Source: Alkaliphilus hydrothermalis (GTDB lineage: Bacteria; Bacillota; Clostridia; Peptostreptococcales; Natronincolaceae). From it: a stretch of 64,000 bases of DNA. Both the position numbers and the translations under genes were made by a program. This document shows positions 14,814 to 22,219 of the stretch, piece after piece. Numbering within the stretch: position 1 is the stretch's first letter; each line of letters begins with the position of its first letter. Where the stretch lies: positions 248,001 through 312,000 of the forward strand of contig NZ_JAFBEE010000001.1 of NCBI RefSeq assembly GCF_016908555.1. The letters run 5' to 3'. Under the pieces are notes generated by a model, which was not told the DNA's origin, made no database searches, and saw nothing but the letters and a program-made list of their open reading frames with translations.

Positions 14814-16625
14814 ATGAAAAAAGAAATAACCTACATTACGATTGATGGTAGAGAAGAGCATGAATCCTTTAGGGATTGCATTACTAAGGCAGTTGCGGGT
14901 TTAAAACCAAATGAAGGAATACACGTTATCAAAGATTTCGAGCCTTTCCCAATGTATAAAATGATGGAATCAAAGGGATTTGACAGATATGTAGAAAAAA
15001 CTAACGAAGAAGAATACCATGTCTACTTTACTCCAAGGGAAGAATTGGGTAAGATAAAGATGGGAGAGTACTTAAATTTAGATAATAAAAAAATCGAGAA
15101 AATTATGTGGATTAAGCTTAATTATCTAAAGGGAAAAATTTCTTTAGAAAATGCTAAAAAAGAAATGAGGGAATCTTTTAATGAAGTAACCCCTCAGGAG
15201 TTTGCCATCTGCGAACAATATCTTCAACAGTACGGTATATCAGATGATGAATTAGCAGAAAGAATGGAAGAGATATTAGAAATTTTTGATGGAATTTTAG
15301 TAAGTAACAAATTAGAGCTACCAGAAGGACATCCTATTAGAACATATCTTGATGAAGTAGTTGCCATTAGAAAAGTTCTTAGTGAAATGAAAGTTCTTAA
15401 AGAAAAGAAGCTTATTAAAAATCAATGGGCTGAACTCTATGATAAACTAGAAAACATCAATATTCATTTTGCTAGGAAACAAAATCAATTGTACCCTGCT
15501 TTAGAGGCTAAGGGATTTGATAAGCCTTCAAAGGTGATGTGGACACTGGAGAATAATATTAGAAATATTATCAAACAAGCGAAGGGTTACATGGAGGCGG
15601 ATGAAGACCAGCAATTTTTAAGTATTCAAGGTGAAGTCATTGAAATGGTAGAGGATATGATGGTAAAAGAGGAGGAGATCCTTTATCCTACTTCTATGGA
15701 TCTTCTAACTGATGAGGATTTTGTAGAAATGAGAAAAGGGGACGACGAAATCGGTTATTGTCTCATAGAACAACCACAATCCTATGGAAATAATATTGAC
15801 AAAATACCCACAGACTCTTCAGATAAAGAATTGTTAAAGGATTTAGCGCTTGTGCTTGAAAAACACGGAGTTCTTAATTCAACATCAAATGATGAAGTAT
15901 TAGATGTTAGTCAAGGAAAGCTAACACTAGAACAGATCAATCTAATCTTCAAACATCTACAGGTGGATTTATCATATGTGGATGAAAATGAAATCGTCAA
16001 ATTTTATAGTGATACCAAGCATCGGGTATTCCCAAGAAGTGCTGGTGTAATAGGACGAAAGGTACAAAACTGCCACCCAAGGGAAAGTGTTGGTACTGTC
16101 GAGGAAATCATCCGTGCATTTCGAAATGGAGAGCAGGATGAAGCTGAGTTCTGGTTGGAGATTGGTGGGAAATTCATCTATATTATTTACAATGCTGTTC
16201 GTGATGAGGGTGGAAACTTTAGAGGTGTACTAGAAATGATGCAGGACGTTACCCGTATCAGGAGCCTAGAGGGTAGTCAACGGCTTTTATCTTGGAGTAA
16301 CAAAAAAGAGGAAGCGTTAGAAGATAAGAAAGATAAAAATGAAAGTAAAGTAGACAAAGATAGTAAAGATAAATTAGAAATTATAGAAGTGAAAAACGAG
16401 TACAACATTACAAAAGAAACGATTATTGGGGATGTAGTAAAGAAATATCCTTTTATTAAAGATTTTCTATTTGAATTATCACCTAAATTTAGCAAACTAA
16501 AGAATCCAATCATCTTTAAGACAATGTCTTTTGTTGCAACATTGGAGATGATTAGTGAACGAGGCGGATTTGAAGTTCAAGACCTTATTGGTAAAATTGT
16601 AAAGGAAATTGATACTAAAAAGTAA
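14814..16625 (+). CDS. DUF438 multidomain sensor: DUF2249, DUF438, hemerythrin-like, PAS and DUF1858 domains
   Basis: A 603-aa soluble protein. Domains in order: DUF2249-like (about 1-75, 'HVIKDFEPFPMYKMMESKGF'); DUF438 (about 85-150); a hemerythrin/HHE-like helical domain (about 170-300, with 'ENINIHFARKQNQLYPALE' and 'VKEEEILYPTSMDLL' giving His/Glu ligand candidates); a PAS domain (about 375-490, 'FYSDTKHRVFPRSAGVIGRK'); a Lys/Glu/Asp-rich linker (about 500-525); and DUF1858 (about 533-600, 'GDVVKKYPFIKDFLFELSP'). Such proteins in anaerobes are thought to sense O2, NO or redox state through the di-iron site. The ATG follows AAAGGGTGA. It is probably co-transcribed with the YbaN-like gene 15 bp downstream. 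Confidence 0.85.
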   Translation: MKKEITYITIDGREEHESFRDCITKAVAGLKPNEGIHVIKDFEPFPMYKMMESKGFDRYVEKTNEEEYHVYFTPREELGKIKMGEYLNLDNKKIEKIMWIKLNYLKGKISLENAKKEMRESFNEVTPQEFAICEQYLQQYGISDDELAERMEEILEIFDGILVSNKLELPEGHPIRTYLDEVVAIRKVLSEMKVLKEKKLIKNQWAELYDKLENINIHFARKQNQLYPALEAKGFDKPSKVMWTLENNIRNIIKQAKGYMEADEDQQFLSIQGEVIEMVEDMMVKEEEILYPTSMDLLTDEDFVEMRKGDDEIGYCLIEQPQSYGNNIDKIPTDSSDKELLKDLALVLEKHGVLNSTSNDEVLDVSQGKLTLEQINLIFKHLQVDLSYVDENEIVKFYSDTKHRVFPRSAGVIGRKVQNCHPRESVGTVEEIIRAFRNGEQDEAEFWLEIGGKFIYIIYNAVRDEGGNFRGVLEMMQDVTRIRSLEGSQRLLSWSNKKEEALEDKKDKNESKVDKDSKDKLEIIEVKNEYNITKETIIGDVVKKYPFIKDFLFELSPKFSKLKNPIIFKTMSFVATLEMISERGGFEVQDLIGKIVKEIDTKK

Positions 16626-16640
16626 AAGGTTGTCGATAAC

Positions 16641-16994
16641 ATGAAAAGAATTTTATTAATAATTATAGGGGTGATTAGTCTAATTTTGGGAGTGATCGGA
16701 ATCTTATTACCAATTGTCCCTACCACACCCTTCCTTTTACTATCCCTTTCATGCTTTATGAAGAGCAGTAAAAGTTTCTATGATTATGTGCTCTCTAATA
16801 GGTACTTAAGTCCCTATGTAAACGACTATCTCTCCAGTAAAAAGATTCCGCTAAAGGTAAAAAAGAGAGCAATCTTTTTATTATGGGTATCTATAGGATG
16901 TACAGCATTATTCGTTATTGATAAAACTTTTCTAAAGCTGATGCTTTTTGCCATTGCTTGTACTGTATCCATATATATATGGACAAGGCCCTAA
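16641..16994 (+). CDS. DUF454 (YbaN-type) inner-membrane protein
   Basis: A 117-aa protein with an N-terminal hydrophobic hairpin ('LLIIIGVISLILGVIGILLP'), the conserved loop 'PIVPTTPFLLLSLSCFMKSS' and two closing helices. This is the family of E. coli YbaN; its function is unknown. In several Clostridia it accompanies DUF438/DUF1858 genes. It is 15 bp from the DUF438 sensor, suggesting an operon and a possible link to redox or NO responses (inference). Confidence 0.85.
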   Translation: MKRILLIIIGVISLILGVIGILLPIVPTTPFLLLSLSCFMKSSKSFYDYVLSNRYLSPYVNDYLSSKKIPLKVKKRAIFLLWVSIGCTALFVIDKTFLKLMLFAIACTVSIYIWTRP

Positions 16995-17198
16995 ATGAAA
17001 TTAATTGTGAAGTACTATAAAGTTTTTAAAAATATGTTGAAAATATTACTAAAAACAAAGTTGTTTAGAGAAGGAATGATTGTGGATAAGTATTGCTCCC
17101 ATCATCATTCCTTTTTACATACCAAAAAAGCAATTGACTATATTCTTGTGCAGGGGGATAATTCGTTCTATTGTAGTCAGATAGCAAAGGGTTTATAA
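16995..17198 (+). CDS. Hypothetical 67-aa protein (doubtful)
   Basis: An ATG directly after the DUF454 stop opens a 67-aa frame ('MKLIVKYYKVFKNMLKILLK' then a Cys/His-containing part, 'DKYCSHHHSFLHTKKAIDY'). No family is recognised, no separate ribosome site is seen beyond translational coupling, and the composition is ordinary for AT-rich noncoding DNA. It is included only because the stop-start junction is exact. Confidence 0.25.
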   Translation: MKLIVKYYKVFKNMLKILLKTKLFREGMIVDKYCSHHHSFLHTKKAIDYILVQGDNSFYCSQIAKGL

Positions 17199-17361
17199 TA
17201 GAGTAAAGTATATAACAGGGTGCAATATTTCTAATTTTCTGATATTTTTTAAAAATTAGTAGTTAAACTACAAGTACATTAATATATATAACTAAACTCT
17301 AATTATGGATAAGCTCTTTTCCTAATGCATATGTGGTAAGAATTAATGGATAATTTGTCTT

Positions 17362-17426
17362 GGGTTGTACCTATTTACCAAAGTAATTATCTAAAACACT
17401 GCTTGCTTGGTAAAAATGTACAACCC
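17362..17426 (+). promoter_or_regulatory. Paired upstream activator sites of the sigma-54 glycerol promoter
   Basis: A long inverted repeat: 17362-17381 (GGGTTGTACCTATTTACCAA) against 17407-17426 (TTGGTAAAAATGTACAACCC), 18 of 20 positions complementary. Each arm contains a TTG-N11-CAA dyad (17365-17381 and 17407-17423). The centres (17373 and 17415) are 42 bp apart, four helical turns, and the nearer centre is about 62 bp upstream of the -24 element. This is the arrangement expected for two activator dimers bound on one face of the DNA. Confidence 0.7.
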
Positions 17427-17475
17427 CTGAAGTAGTCCACTAAGGAAAATTCAATAGCTGGATAATTCTGAAAAT

Positions 17476-17491
17476 TGGCACGATAGTTGCA
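17476..17491 (+). promoter_or_regulatory. Sigma-54 (-24/-12) promoter of the glycerol operon
   Basis: TTGGCACGATAGTTGCAT matches the TGGCAC-N5-TTGCA consensus. The invariant GG (17477-17478) and GC (17489-17490) are separated by exactly 10 nt. Transcription should start near 17502, just before the glpP ribosome site. Confidence 0.85.
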
Positions 17492-17519
17492 TACTAAAAA
17501 TAGTAGGGAGGAGATATAT

Positions 17520-18086
17520 TTGGCAAATCAATTTTATTCTAGGATACAAAATAACCCCATTATTGCAGCTGTAAATGATTTATCAAAGTTTGAGTCGGCT
17601 ATTCAATCCCCCAGTGAGATGATTTTTTTACTAACTGGAAACATTCTTAACCTAAAAGAGATTGTTAAGAGAGTAAAGGAAAATGGGATGGATATTTATA
17701 TTCATCTAGATTTAATGGATGGGTTTTCTAAAGATGCGATTGCATTAAAATATATTAATGACCAAATTAGCCCAGATGGTATCATTACGACAAAAAGTAA
17801 TTTGATCAAATTAGCGAAGGATATGCATATTTTTGCCATTCAAAGGGTCTTCATCCTAGATTCACTATCTCTTGATACAGCAATCAAAAATATCCAGTCA
17901 ACAAAACCAGATGCAATAGAAATATTGCCTGGGGTGATGCCTAAAGTAGTAAAAAGAATTATAGAGGAAACACGTATTCCTGTTATTGCTGGTGGTTTAA
18001 TTATAGACAAGGATGATGTAATTGATATATTGAAAGCAGGCGCTATTGGAGTTTCATCCAGTAATGAAGGAGTTTGGGAACTGTAG
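17520..18086 (+). CDS. glpP: Glycerol-3-phosphate-responsive antiterminator GlpP
   Basis: A 188-aa GlpP-family protein ('FLLTGNILNLKEIVKRVKEN', 'HLDLMDGFSKDAIALKYI', 'DAIEILPGVMPKVVKRI', 'IPVIAGGLIIDKDDVIDILK'). GlpP is a TIM-barrel-like RNA-binding protein that, with glycerol-3-phosphate, prevents termination in glp leaders. A longer frame would begin at a TTG inside the sigma-54 -12 element (17487), which cannot be translated from that promoter. The TTG at 17520, 7 nt after AGGGAGGAG, is therefore the start. Target leaders are expected within this operon; the one at 20604-20690 is the best candidate. Confidence 0.9.
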   Translation: MANQFYSRIQNNPIIAAVNDLSKFESAIQSPSEMIFLLTGNILNLKEIVKRVKENGMDIYIHLDLMDGFSKDAIALKYINDQISPDGIITTKSNLIKLAKDMHIFAIQRVFILDSLSLDTAIKNIQSTKPDAIEILPGVMPKVVKRIIEETRIPVIAGGLIIDKDDVIDILKAGAIGVSSSNEGVWEL

Positions 18087-18121
18087 TTTCTTTTTAAACG
18101 CTTGGTTAAAAAATGAGTTAC

Positions 18122-18137
18122 TTGCAAACGTTTACAA
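18122..18137 (+). promoter_or_regulatory. CcpA-like cre site between glpP and the transporter genes
   Basis: TTGCAAACGTTTACAA is nearly palindromic and fits the cre consensus TGWNANCGNTNWCA at 13 of 14 positions. It lies 36-51 bp after the glpP stop, about 75 bp before the next start, inside the transcribed region, so it would act as a roadblock. A short hairpin without a T run (CAAGGC/GCCTTG, 18149-18167) follows. Confidence 0.6.
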
Positions 18138-18212
18138 AACGTAATAATCAAGGCATAATCAGCCTTGTATTATAAATAACAAAAAAATAATATGTGGGGA
18201 GGTAATTATTTT

Positions 18213-18587
18213 ATGAAACATGTAAGTACAATGATTGGTACAGCAATTGCTGGAATGTTTGTCATGTCAGTATGGGGAGCATTTGTTGAGCAGGGTGGTA
18301 TCATCGGGGGATGGTTTGCAGGATTAATTATTATTGGAACAATGTGGTTAATGAATCATTATCTTGGACTAATCAATAATGACGGAGCATTTGTTGACAT
18401 GGCCTGTGGTATAGGTATGGCTGGATTTATGAGGGGGGTTTTTGAAAACGGGATACAAGTTGGCATTGACTCACTACCAACACTGGGCTTAGTGATCTTG
18501 GGAGGAGCATTAGGTGGTTTTGCAGCATTTAAGGTGGAGAAATACTGGGCAGAAAGAGATAAGGAAGTAGCAAAGGAAGCCGCTTAA
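18213..18587 (+). CDS. Small membrane protein, putative glycerol transporter subunit 1 (Lin0368-like)
   Basis: A 124-aa protein with about four hydrophobic segments ('MIGTAIAGMFVMSVWGAFVE', 'GGWFAGLIIIGTMWLMNHYL', 'GLVILGGALGGFAAFKVEKY') and a charged C-terminus. I recall this family being annotated as a putative glycerol transporter subunit (Lin0368 family). It takes the place normally held by the glycerol facilitator GlpF: after glpP and before glpK. It shares the motif 'W-x-MNH-x-GL' with its partner ('WTLNHGVGL'), so the two are distant paralogues. The ATG at 18213 lies 13 nt after GGGGAGG (18194-18200); an ATG at 18192 would lie before that site. Confidence 0.7.
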   Translation: MKHVSTMIGTAIAGMFVMSVWGAFVEQGGIIGGWFAGLIIIGTMWLMNHYLGLINNDGAFVDMACGIGMAGFMRGVFENGIQVGIDSLPTLGLVILGGALGGFAAFKVEKYWAERDKEVAKEAA

Positions 18588-18620
18588 GGGGAGTTTAAAT
18601 TTAGAGGGGAGGAAAAAATT

Positions 18621-18956
18621 ATGACAATACAATTAGCAATTGCAACAGTAGCAGGTGGATTTATTTTTCCGTTTTTAATTAGGTTATTATGGGGTAAGAT
18701 GTGTGACTTGTGGGGAGCCGCAGGAGGATATATGGCTGCTGGCTTTATTGTAGGTACAGCTTGGACTTTAAACCATGGAGTAGGCTTGATGTTTCAATCA
18801 GGTGCAGCTTGGGTAGATATGGCATTTGCCGCTGGTGCAGGTCTATTTGTAGCTTCTGCTCTTTCGGGAGATAATGTATCAAAGGGTTTAGTAAACTTAT
18901 TTTATGCTTTAATCGGAGGAAGTATCGGAGGACTAATTCTTTCTTTTATGGCATAA
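18621..18956 (+). CDS. Small membrane protein, putative glycerol transporter subunit 2
   Basis: A 111-aa hydrophobic protein with about four transmembrane segments ('IATVAGGFIFPFLIRLLWG', 'GYMAAGFIVGTAWTLNHGVG', 'GLVNLFYALIGGSIGGLILS'). The centre ('WTLNHGVGLMFQSGAAWVDM') mirrors the partner at 18213 ('WLMNHYLGL...AFVDM'), consistent with duplication and a heteromeric pore. GAGGGGAGGA precedes the ATG. It lies 33 bp after subunit 1 and 105 bp before glpK. A glycerol uptake role is inferred from position and the recalled family name. Confidence 0.65.
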   Translation: MTIQLAIATVAGGFIFPFLIRLLWGKMCDLWGAAGGYMAAGFIVGTAWTLNHGVGLMFQSGAAWVDMAFAAGAGLFVASALSGDNVSKGLVNLFYALIGGSIGGLILSFMA

Positions 18957-18969
18957 TTAATAAATCATA

Positions 18970-19009
18970 TTAACAGAGTCAACCTTAAATTCTAGGCTGA
19001 CTTTGTTAA
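18970..19009 (+). other. Stable hairpin ahead of glpK
   Basis: TTAACAGAGTCA (18970-18981) pairs with TGACTTTGTTAA (18998-19009) with one G-U. There is no U run (AAAAAAG follows), so it is not a simple terminator. It may be a processing or stabilising element between the transporter genes and glpK. Confidence 0.45.
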
Positions 19010-19061
19010 AAAAGTTTTGATAGTAATGAATACTTTGATAAGAATATAAGGGGGAATCATT

Positions 19062-20561
19062 GTGAAAAAATATATTATGGCCCTAGACCAAGGAACTACA
19101 AGCTCAAGATCAATTATTTTCGATCATGATGGTAACGTTGTTGCAACTTCACAAAAGGAATTTACGCAGATTTATCCAAAGGCTGGATGGGTAGAGCATG
19201 ATCCAATGGAGATTTGGGGAACTCAGAGTGGAGTTGCAAGAGAAGTTCTAGAGAAAAAAGGTATCAAACCCTCTGAAATTGCAGGGATTGGTATCACAAA
19301 TCAAAGAGAGACAACTGTAGTTTGGGAAAAAAGTACTGGTAAACCAGTATACAATGCAATCGTTTGGCAATGTAGAAGAACAGCTAATATTTGTGATGAT
19401 TTAAAAAGAAGAGGTCTAGAGGAGTATATTAGAAACAATACTGGATTAGTAGTAGATGCATATTTTTCTGGAACAAAGGTTAAGTGGATACTTGATAATG
19501 TTGAAGGGGCAAGGGAAAAGGCAGAAAAGGGTGAATTATTATTTGGTAATATCGATACTTGGTTAATCTGGAACCTAACAAGAGGAAAGGTACACGTTAC
19601 TGATTATTCTAATGCTTCTAGAACTATGCTCTTTAATATTAAAGAGTTAAAATGGGATGAAAAAATTCTTAAAGAGTTAGATATTCCTACTTCAATGCTA
19701 CCAGAAGTTAAGCCATCGAGCTATGTTTACGGACATACAGATCATGAAACCTTTGGTGGAGCTGATATCCCAATCTCAGGAGCTGCTGGTGACCAGCAAG
19801 CAGCATTATTTGGTCAGGCATGCTTTGAGCCAGGAATGGCTAAAAATACCTATGGTACAGGATGTTTTATGTTAATGAATACTGGCGACAAATTTGTGCC
19901 ATCCAAAAACGGTCTTCTAACTACATTAGCTTGGGGAGTTGATGGAAAAGTTGAGTATGCATTGGAGGGTAGTATCTTCGTAGCCGGTGCATCTGTTCAA
20001 TGGTTAAGAGATGAGTTGAAGATCATTCGTGATGCTGGTGAAACTGAATATCTTGCAACTAAGGTTCAAGATTCTAATGGTGTTTATGTAGTACCTGCAT
20101 TTGTTGGTATGGGAGCACCTTACTGGGATATGTATGCAAGGGGTACGATTGTTGGTTTAACTAGAGGGGCAAAGGCTGAGCATCTAGTTAGAGCAACTCT
20201 CGAATCTATCGCTTATCAAACAAGAGATGTTTTAGAGGCAATGCAAGATGATTCTGGTATTAATCTACAGGCATTGAAGGTTGACGGTGGTGCTGTAGCA
20301 AATAACTTCTTAATGCAGTTCCAATCTGACATTCTTAATGTAGATGTGGATCGTCCAATGATCACAGAAACTACAGCTTTAGGAGCAGCTTACCTAGCAG
20401 GTCTAGCAGTAGGTTTCTGGTCAGATAAATCAGAAATTGCTAATAAATGGAGTGTGGACAGAAGCTTTACATCTACAATGGAAGAAAATAAGCGTGCTAA
20501 GTTATATAAGGGCTGGAAGCGAGCTGTTGAACGGTCAATGAATTGGGAAGAGGAAGAATAG
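19062..20561 (+). CDS. glpK: Glycerol kinase
   Basis: A 499-aa FGGY kinase with the classic N-terminus 'ALDQGTTSSRSIIFDHDG', 'PKAGWVEHDPMEIW', 'TNQRETTVVWEKSTGKPVYN' and 'AIVWQCRRT', the catalytic-site 'GAAGDQQAALFGQ', and the FGGY signature region near 'GGAVANNFLMQFQSDIL'. It phosphorylates glycerol to sn-glycerol-3-phosphate with ATP in the cytosol. This feeds the dehydrogenase encoded next and generates the ligand of GlpP. The length is normal. The start is a GTG after AAGGGGGAA. In some Firmicutes a conserved His loop is phosphorylated by PTS HPr; a corresponding 'SYVYGHTDHETFG' loop is present here. Confidence 0.97.
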   Translation: MKKYIMALDQGTTSSRSIIFDHDGNVVATSQKEFTQIYPKAGWVEHDPMEIWGTQSGVAREVLEKKGIKPSEIAGIGITNQRETTVVWEKSTGKPVYNAIVWQCRRTANICDDLKRRGLEEYIRNNTGLVVDAYFSGTKVKWILDNVEGAREKAEKGELLFGNIDTWLIWNLTRGKVHVTDYSNASRTMLFNIKELKWDEKILKELDIPTSMLPEVKPSSYVYGHTDHETFGGADIPISGAAGDQQAALFGQACFEPGMAKNTYGTGCFMLMNTGDKFVPSKNGLLTTLAWGVDGKVEYALEGSIFVAGASVQWLRDELKIIRDAGETEYLATKVQDSNGVYVVPAFVGMGAPYWDMYARGTIVGLTRGAKAEHLVRATLESIAYQTRDVLEAMQDDSGINLQALKVDGGAVANNFLMQFQSDILNVDVDRPMITETTALGAAYLAGLAVGFWSDKSEIANKWSVDRSFTSTMEENKRAKLYKGWKRAVERSMNWEEEE

Positions 20562-20569
20562 AATATATA

Positions 20570-20598
20570 TTTACAATTTCTAGCATTAATGATATAAT
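20570..20598 (+). promoter_or_regulatory. Internal sigma-A promoter downstream of glpK
   Basis: TTTACA (20570-20575), a 17-nt spacer and TATAAT (20593-20598). It would start a transcript near 20605 that covers the leader with the terminator at 20635-20685. Confidence 0.75.
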
Positions 20599-20603
20599 AG
20601 AAC

Positions 20604-20690
20604 TAAGTAAATAATATTGGCTGAGACTTTGAGAGCCACACAAAAGAACCTGTTTAACGATGGGTGAGTTTTGTGTGGCTTTTTTGTGTT
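20604..20690 (+). promoter_or_regulatory. Terminator leader of the G3P dehydrogenase genes, likely GlpP antitermination target
   Basis: GCCACACAAAA (20635-20645) and TTTTGTGTGGC (20669-20679) form a perfect 11-bp stem followed by T6. Upstream sits GGCTGAGACTTTGAGAGCC (20619-20637). A terminator placed inside an operon, between glpK and the dehydrogenase genes and just after a sigma-A promoter, is the hallmark of GlpP-controlled glp leaders in Firmicutes. Confidence 0.7.
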
Positions 20691-20721
20691 CGAAATATTA
20701 AATATCGGAGGAGTGGATGAC

Positions 20722-22206
20722 ATGTATGATGTAATTATTATAGGTGCAGGTATTATTGGAACAGCCATAGCAAGGGAACTTTCTAAATATCAAATTAAAA
20801 CAATTATTGTAGATAAGGAAAACGATATCGCCAATGGTACTACAAAGGCAAATAGTGCAATCGTCCATGCTGGCTATGATGCAAAAAGGGGAACGTTAAA
20901 AGCTGAAACAAATGTGGCAGGGAATGCCATGTATGAAGATTTATGCAATGAGCTAGGAGTACCATTTAGAAGAATTGGATCATTTGTAGTAGGTTTTAAT
21001 GAAGAAGATATGTCTACACTAAATGAGCTATATCAGGAGGGAGTAGATAATGGGGTACCTAACTTGAAAATCCTAAACAAGAAACAAGTTAAAGAAATGG
21101 AACCAAATTTAAGTGACGAAATTATGGGGGCATTGTATGCTCCATCGGCAGGGATAGTTGGACCTTGGGAGTTGGCTATTGCCCTAGCTGAAAATGCAGC
21201 TGAAAATGGTGTTGAGATTCTTTTAAATACATCTGTAACCGCAATTGAAAAAAATGAAGAAGGATTTTTAGTAACTGCTGGTGATCAAAGGCTAAAAACA
21301 AAGTACATCATAAATTGTGCTGGACTATTTGCTGATGAAATTAATAACATGGTGAATACACCGAGTTTTAAAATACTCCCCCATAGAGGAGAATATAATT
21401 TGTTTGATAAAAGTGTTGGTGACTATGTCAAGCGAGTGATTTTTCAAACACCAACAAAGCATGGCAAAGGGGTATTGGTACTGCCAACAGTCCATGGGAA
21501 TTTACTGATCGGGCCGACTTCTGATTTTATTGATGACCCAGAAGCAACAGAAACTACTAAAGAAGGGCTACAATCTTTAAAAGAAAAGACCAACAGCGTT
21601 GTACCTAATTTTCCATTCCATACAGTAATTACTTCCTTCGCAGGATTAAGGGCAAAAGTAGCGACGAATGATTTTTTTATTGAAGAATCAAAGGAGTCTA
21701 AGGGATTTATCAATGTTGCCGCTATTGATTCCCCAGGATTATCTGCCGCACCTGCCATTGGGGAAATGGTTACTAAGTTGCTATTTGGTATTGCTGGAGG
21801 ATTTGATTTAAATCTATCCTTCAATCCAACTAGAAGACCAAATATCAATTTTATGGTGTTATCTGATGAAGAAAAGGCTGAACTTATTCAAAGAGATCCT
21901 CGTTACGGAAGAGTTATTTGTCGATGTGAAAGCGTTACCGAGGGAGAAATTGTAGATATCATTAACCGTAAGGCAGGAGCAACAAACCTTGATGCGATAA
22001 AAAGAAGAGCTAGAGCAGGAGCAGGGCGATGTCAGGGAGGCTTTTGTGGACCTAGGGTAATGGAAATTTTAGCTCGTGAATTGAATGTTGATATTACCTC
22101 TATCGTAAAGGATAGTAAGGAATCCTACATTTTAACTGGACCAACAAAATCAAATAAAAATCAAGAGCATTCTAGTCAACTGGTTGCAGTTTCGCTGGAC
22201 AATTAA
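20722..22206 (+). CDS. GlpA-like FAD-dependent glycerol-3-phosphate dehydrogenase with C-terminal BFD [2Fe-2S] domain
   Basis: A 494-aa protein. Residues 1-370 are a DAO-type flavoprotein ('VIIIGAGIIGTAIARELSKY', 'TTKANSAIVHAGYDAKRGT'). Residues about 390-475 hold a BFD-like domain with 'VICRCESVTEGE' and 'GAGRCQGGFCGPR' (C-x-C and C-x4-C). This is the GlpA/YgaF-like architecture that oxidises glycerol-3-phosphate to dihydroxyacetone phosphate. The ATG at 20722 follows GGAGGAG (20707-20713); a longer frame would begin inside the terminator arm and is rejected. It heads a three-gene set with 22220 and 23488, ending 13 bp before the next start. Confidence 0.85.
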   Translation: MYDVIIIGAGIIGTAIARELSKYQIKTIIVDKENDIANGTTKANSAIVHAGYDAKRGTLKAETNVAGNAMYEDLCNELGVPFRRIGSFVVGFNEEDMSTLNELYQEGVDNGVPNLKILNKKQVKEMEPNLSDEIMGALYAPSAGIVGPWELAIALAENAAENGVEILLNTSVTAIEKNEEGFLVTAGDQRLKTKYIINCAGLFADEINNMVNTPSFKILPHRGEYNLFDKSVGDYVKRVIFQTPTKHGKGVLVLPTVHGNLLIGPTSDFIDDPEATETTKEGLQSLKEKTNSVVPNFPFHTVITSFAGLRAKVATNDFFIEESKESKGFINVAAIDSPGLSAAPAIGEMVTKLLFGIAGGFDLNLSFNPTRRPNINFMVLSDEEKAELIQRDPRYGRVICRCESVTEGEIVDIINRKAGATNLDAIKRRARAGAGRCQGGFCGPRVMEILARELNVDITSIVKDSKESYILTGPTKSNKNQEHSSQLVAVSLDN

Positions 22207-22219
22207 AGGGGGTACAAAA

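Noticed and set aside
17487..17519. Upstream TTG start for glpP
   Set aside because: The codon lies within the -12 element of the sigma-54 promoter, upstream of the expected transcript start.
18970..19009. Terminator before glpK
   Set aside because: The 12-bp hairpin is stable but is followed by A residues instead of U, so it was listed only as a hairpin.
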